Source: Sphaeramia orbicularis
Lineage: Eukaryota > Chordata > Actinopteri > Kurtiformes > Apogonidae
Assembly: GCF_902148855.1 (NCBI RefSeq)
Contig: NC_043969.1
Coordinates: forward strand, 17,618,442 to 17,682,441
Direction: 5' to 3'
DNA: 64,000 nucleotides
The notes beneath the pieces are model-generated. The model did not search any database and had not been told where the DNA came from. It saw only the letters and a program-made list of their open reading frames with translations. The translations under genes were made by a program, and so were the position numbers. The first letter of the stretch is position 1. Every line of letters begins with the position of its first letter. Below are positions 48,565 to 64,000 of the stretch, piece after piece.

Positions 48565-48756
48565 TGTGTACTATTTTGTCTCAATGCTTTTCATGTCCAT
48601 ATCATATCCAACGGTTACCGCCCCTTTAGCTGATTGGCACAGTGCGCATGCTCAGTGTAGTAGCCGGTTATGGCGGCGGTGTGTGTTTGTCCATGAGGTG
48701 GGGGACGCCTGCTATTCTTACGTTCTGTGTCAGAGCGATCCGAGCGAAGCGCTGCC

Positions 48757-59065
<10,309 letters not shown>

Positions 59066-60262
59066 CCCCCCCACCTCTTTAGGAGAGTTTAATTCTTGAC
59101 TCTTGTTTTTTTCTTTGTTGATATTTTTTTATGAAACAAAGCAAAAACATATGGATGCTAGAGACAATGAAAATCAAAAATTGCACATCCGCACACTACA
59201 TTTACTGTCACAACCTGGAGTTTGTGCGTGGGACTCCGGCGCGCTGCAGTTAAGTGCTACGTCATCGACGACATCGCTGTCTTACCACTTCTCCTCTGGC
59301 ACCTCAGGTCTCATGACCGTTGTCCTCTGACACCCCTCCTTATGAAACTGGACTAGTTGGGTTGAAAGTCACATGGGGAACTATAGGCTTTGTGTGACGG
59401 CTGTATCCCATGAAATCAAAGGAGTTAATGTATCACAGTATGCAAGCAGTGTACTCTGAAATGCAGTCAGTCTTCTGTACAAGACATCTGAAGTGCTTTG
59501 GGCTGTTTGAATGAATGCCAGTGAGGAAATTGCTTCTATCGGCATACTTTGACCAGTGTTCTTAAACAAATGCTTCCTGGCTCTAAGATGAAATGAATTG
59601 GATTTAATCATGATTTAAATGATCAAAGAAATCAAAAGAGAACAGTGGACAAGTAAAAGTTCTCAAAGATGGATGGATATAGCTTTATGTCTTACAGTGG
59701 TTTGCAAAACAAGATTACCTGAGCTATACATCAATGAATGAATCCATGAAAGCCTCAATTTAAAAAAAAAAAAAAAAACAAAAAAAAACACATTGACTTT
59801 AAAATTCTTTCAGCGTTGATGTTGTGGAATGGTTTATCTGATGTGGGATCTTTTAATTATCTGCTCTTCAGGCGTTTCTTCAATGCTATGTGATGTTTCA
59901 CAGGATTAGTTGACACATCACCAGACATAATTGAGCTTGATGCAATGTTAGTGTGACTCACTTTCCTATCACCACCAACAACAAACCGATCTCGGTGCTG
60001 CTTTATAGTCCCCGCCCCCTTTGTTCACCCAGGAGACTGTGGGCCTTAGTGGCGATGGGATGTCAGACCCCTTCTGAGCCTTGGAGGGAATTCATGTTGG
60101 AGACTGTGTCACCAGTTGATCTGGACACTGTGGGCTTTAATACTCCAAAACCTGGGGCAGCATTTACAGCCTCTTGCATCAGCCTTCACTTGTTTAGGAA
60201 GGAAATTTTAGAATTCCTGAAAAAGCAAGGAAATTATAATAAAATTTTAAAAATACAGTGTA
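59066..60262 (+). other. RPS6KB1 3' UTR with polyadenylation signal
   Basis: About 1.2 kb without coding features leads to AATAAA at 60238-60243, followed by a GT/T-rich stretch (TGTACTTTGTGTTTTATTTT), the usual arrangement of a cleavage site. A poly-A run lies at 59762-59778. Confidence 0.7.
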
Positions 60263-60314
60263 CTTTGTGTTTTATTTTTTATGACATTCATCATTTTTAC
60301 ACGAGGATAAAAAC

Positions 60315-62484
60315 TACAGGCATCACAAGAATGTAGATTTTTATTACACATACGATTTGTTTCAAATCTCATCTATATTGTATCATAAGAACATTAGAGC
60401 TGCAAGCATTTTCATATGACATTTCTGTTTCATCACCCAATTCTATACTTTGTACCTGACTGAGGATCTGGACTTAAACATTGTGCAAAGTACAACAAAA
60501 AAATAATTTAAAAAAGAATTCTGATTGAGGTAACATTAACTTAAACATTCTGCAGCGACAGTAGTTCACCACCTAAAACCCTTTTTAACCAAGTACATGA
60601 ACCTCCGATGAAAACCCCATCCTAAATTAAACATACAAATTATACAAATAATTTAACAGTCTCTGTACTGGTATGTTTGTCAAAAGAAGATCACAACAAT
60701 AGATGCAGTGCCCCTTAATGGCAATAAAGGCTTTCAAGGATGAAGTGTTATCATGATACAGAAAAACTGGCACAAAGTAATATGAAAGAACCACAAAACA
60801 CAGCAAAGTAGAAGTATGAACCTAAGTAAAAAAGAAAAAAAAAAACTCTGGTTACTCACAATGTGTGAGTTTAATGTACAATATGAAGAACAGGTATACA
60901 AATAAAACTGCTACTATATATTGACCATCACATAGTAGTCACAGGAAATCAAAAATAATGTAAAACATACGAGTTTGCTTATTTCATGTTACATTAAGTC
61001 AGAACAGCTCACATGAACCCTGATTGTTTACATTTAGATTTGACAGAGCGGTCAGATTTTGGCTTTAGCAAAAATACTGTAACAATTCTATGTACAATAT
61101 GTGATAGAGAAGCAGGACTTTTACTTATGCTTAAGATGCTGGTCTAGGATCTGATTTAAAATATGCTGTTTACCAACGTTTTCACAAGTGTCATCAGCAG
61201 TTTGTTTTTGTTTTTTTTACACATAGGACTCACTTTTTCATTTTCTCTTCAGCCAGTTTACCCTGTAATCATACAACAGTTAAACACTGCAATGTCCAAT
61301 ATTGTTAAGTATGAATTGGTCCTTTAAGGAATAAAAGTGATCAAATTAATTGGAATGAAAGATTATTGGTGGATATTTTAGATGTTCTTTCAGTTCATTT
61401 GACTGAAGTCGATATTGTTCTTTCAATATGGGTAACACATTGTGCAAGATCTAACGCTCATGAGGAATGTGTATTCAGCTGGGAAATAAAGCAACTGAAG
61501 TACAAAAAGCACACGTTTTTCTATAACTGCAGATTACAATAGCGTTCATCTGTGTAACTGTTGCATTTTCTAGTTCAATTTCCCTGCTTTGATTAAATAA
61601 CAACAGGTCAAACAACATCGGCTGTGAAGTGATTCTGCTGGATGTCCTCAAAGTCAAGAGACATTGAAATGCTTAAAAAAAAAAAAGGCACAAAGAACTA
61701 AAAAAAATTAAAGAACAAAACACAGTCCAGGTCTGAGTCAAACTGACTAAACTTATTCATGGAGTTTAAAATAACATCAAATACCAGATTTTATGCTGTT
61801 TACCATCATTTAATTATTAAATATGCCTATTAGCCTAGATACTTCTAAATGAGACTGACAGACTAGTTCCTGTAACAGATATCTTGCATAAGAAATACAT
61901 ACTTTCCCTTTGTTATCCTTTGTAATAAAAAAAGCAACCATGACCTCTGCAGAGTGTGCAGTGCTGAGTTTACAGTCACTTAACAGACTTCTGTATAATG
62001 ATGAGCTATATTTTGCTGGAATCCAGGGAAAAGTACAAATGCTGTAGAGCTTTAACCTATATTGGATACATCAGAGCTTTAAATATAGAAAATATAGCAA
62101 TCTGGTACAGGTTATAATAAACCCTGATAAGTATTTTAAGGTACAATTTGACCCAGCTCTGGTTTGGTTAGGCTATATCAAGCAGCTGAATGTGCTTTCA
62201 CAAGCAAAAAAAATTCACACACAACAGTCTGTGTAATTGACTAAAATGTTTTAAGAGTTTCAAGACACTGTTGCACAAGAAATGATGATGTTGTATGTCT
62301 TCATATTTATGTACTTTAAGGTGACAGGTGACAGAGAGAGTAGCTAGAAACATATCAGCTAGGACAGGACCAGAAGAACTAAAACAGACCCATGGGATGA
62401 TGGGATTATAGTGCGTCCAGTGTTTAGCCACAGTGGAGCAGAGATCCACCCACCAGAATCATTTACTGATGGTGAATGAAGTGA
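60315..62484 (-). other. Probable SLC33A1 3' UTR
   Basis: On the minus strand the SLC33A1 stop (62485-62487) is followed by 2.1 kb without recognisable genes up to AATAAA (plus-strand TTTATT at 60340-60345). If both signals are used, the RPS6KB1 and SLC33A1 transcripts end within about 100 bp of each other. The extent is inferred. Confidence 0.5.
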
Positions 62485-62970
62485 TCACTGTTCGACTCTG
62501 CATCTCCACGCAGCAGGGCTTTGTTCCTGCAGCCGCCTCATTTTCTTCCCTAGCCACACCCACCAGGCTAAGCCAATCACAACACACACCACAGACTCCA
62601 CATAGTAGCCGTCTAATGTGGTCACACAAACACCATCCTCCTTAACGCACAGCTAGAGATGGAAACACAGATTAAAGGAGAACAGTCAGTTTATACTTCC
62701 TGAGTAAGTAGAATTACACATTCAGGACAGGTTTATTCTGCTCTGCTCACTTACCCCCGCCTCCTCAACAGAGCCACAGCTTTGCCCAGGGGCCCCCTGA
62801 CACTCCTTGTAGGTCAGTGGATCTACCATCCACAGAGCCACAGTGGAGGGCCAGTTCCCACCCAGATTAGTGACAGTGTTCAGGAGGGTCATGTAGGTCC
62901 CACCAATGAGAGGGTCACTCACTTTGGCATGGAAGGCCATACAGGCCACATACATACTGTACAACGCCAC
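62485..62970 (-). CDS. slc33a1: SLC33A1, acetyl-CoA transporter, C-terminal two exons (partial)
   Basis: SLC33A1 (AT-1) moves acetyl-CoA into the ER/Golgi lumen for protein and ganglioside acetylation. Two exons are visible: 62755-62970 (VALYSMYVACMAFHAKVSDP, then LIGGTYMTLLNTVTNLGGNW and PSTVALWMVDPLTYKECQGA, the most conserved C-terminal block) and 62485-62652 (LCVKEDGVCVTTLDGYYVES, then VVCVVIGLAWWVWLGKKM and the terminal RCRVEQ). The last exon encodes the final membrane span and a short basic cytosolic tail. Earlier exons lie beyond 64000; 62971-64000 is intron with no exon seen. Convergent with RPS6KB1. Confidence 0.94.
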
Positions 62971-64000
62971 CTGGTGGAGAAACAAGGGAAATGTTACATT
63001 TCTCAACTTACGACTCAACCTCTCCTCAAAAGTTTTCATATTCTACAGAAAGAGTAATGACAGTACCAGCTAAAATACTATAGATATTTATGTAATAGTG
63101 ACATCTGGGGCAGAGGTAAAGTTTCTAAATTCTACATCTTCATTTTCTGTTTGATGTTGACTTTTGTGATAACTATTATTTTTCAATCTGCTCTCCAGTA
63201 AAATGATGTTCCTCTGAACACCCAAAGGATGAAAAGAAAAAGACCAAGGGCTAGGTGGAGGTCAGCATAGATGAAATGGATCAACTGTGATTGTCTCAGG
63301 CAGTAATCAGAAAGATGGCACAAGATCCACAGGTTCGACAGCTTACGTGCCAAATGACAGGAAAATGATAATGGTGACGATGGTTCATAAATAAAAGCAG
63401 TTATAACTTCTTTCAGTGGCAAAATGAGCAACTACATTTTCTGCTCCATTATATGGGGATACGGAGGTGGGACTACAACCTGATACTCAAATTCAACAAA
63501 TAAATGTTAGTGGTACAAGAAACATTTATTTTAACTTAAACAAAATTTATCAAGGTATTGTGTTTATTTATTCAAATTTACTGAGCTTTATACAAAATAC
63601 TATTTGCACTTTTTGCTTTGAGATAATTTTGTTTTGAAATGTTTTCTTTAAAAGGTTCAATGTGTCTGGCAAAGGAAGTGAATAAACCACCACCCTATGC
63701 AGTGTCACCTAAAAAACACAAATTTCAAATGTTAACAGACAGAAACACTCCTTTGATCCCATAGCCATTGGCATTTTAAATAGCACTTTATAATTTAATT
63801 ACTGTATTTCTATAATTGTCTGAGCTGTGTTTTTTATGAATTGTTATGTTGTGCTGTGTGTTTTATCAATGTTTTACTGCTCGCTGCACTGAGACTTGCC
63901 CCTCAGGGATACCAAAGATTCTTGATTAGTTTTGCTTTTCTGGCTCTATTGGGTGTGGGGGGGAGGGGGCGGGTTCGATAAAAATGCTGGTCCACAACCA
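62971..64000. other. SLC33A1 intron, no exon seen
   Basis: AT-rich sequence upstream of the penultimate SLC33A1 exon. A G-rich patch lies at 63955-63972. No coding exon with SLC33A1-like transmembrane sequence was found before the window end. Confidence 0.6.

Larger units (their letters stand above)
46798..48756. promoter_or_regulatory. Divergent TUBD1-RPS6KB1 intergenic/promoter region
   Basis: The start codons of TUBD1 (46797) and RPS6KB1 (48757) face away from each other across 1.96 kb. TUBD1-proximal: Ets-type CACCGGAAGT near 46904 and GTTCCGGTCC near 46921. RPS6KB1-proximal: an inverted CCAAT (GATTGG) near 48631 and an NRF1-like TGCGCATGC near 48643, with no TATA box. Between them lie a mariner remnant, a MITE and a ~0.9-kb cluster of microsatellites, so the shared promoter has probably been pushed apart by insertions. 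Confidence 0.6.

Noticed and set aside
48263-48584. Open frames with Tyr-Ile and poly-Ile/Ser/Cys runs
   Set aside because: Produced by the (TA)n and trinucleotide arrays.

Overview
This is a vertebrate, almost certainly teleost fish, nuclear sequence. The genes are split into many short exons with GT-AG introns, the introns carry fish-type hAT, Tc1/mariner and L1 repeats, and the encoded proteins match vertebrate families nearly end to end. Six protein-coding genes and one microRNA gene were identified by reading exons through their splice sites. Summed exon lengths are in frame for all four complete genes.

Layout: (1) 1-10293, minus strand: the 5' third of ATM (start codon plus 18 further coding exons; the kinase end lies outside the window). 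(2) 10294-11200: a compact divergent promoter. (3) 11201-21706, plus: complete NPAT. (4) 23769-37110, plus: complete VMP1, whose 3' UTR carries the miR-21 hairpin at about 38372-38438, with a candidate separate pri-miR-21 promoter near 35330-35410. (5) 38815-46797, minus: complete TUBD1 (delta-tubulin), tail to tail with VMP1. (6) 46798-48756: a repeat-filled divergent intergenic region. (7) 48757-59065, plus: complete RPS6KB1 (p70 S6 kinase). (8) 62485-62970 and beyond, minus: the last two coding exons of SLC33A1, tail to tail with RPS6KB1.

ATM-NPAT and TUBD1-RPS6KB1 are each head to head, and the ATM-NPAT pair is also divergent in mammals. From general knowledge, human ATM/NPAT, VMP1/TUBD1/RPS6KB1 and SLC33A1 lie on three different chromosomes, so this window joins blocks that are separate in human. 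The genes do not form one pathway: ATM (DNA damage kinase) and NPAT (S-phase histone transcription) are cell-cycle genes, VMP1 acts in ER/autophagy lipid handling, TUBD1 in centriole triplets, S6K1 in mTORC1 signalling, and SLC33A1 in acetyl-CoA import into the ER/Golgi.

Introns and intergenic regions hold a readable transposon record: four copies of one ~580-bp hAT-type element with 8-bp target duplications, two short hAT-like MITEs, a nested hAT pair, a mariner remnant with its own insertion, a Tc1-like element with an inner MITE, one 5'-truncated L1, and a dense microsatellite cluster just upstream of RPS6KB1. I found no wholly unknown gene system. The most interesting non-coding signals are miR-21 with its candidate promoter, and the repeat structures beside RPS6KB1.
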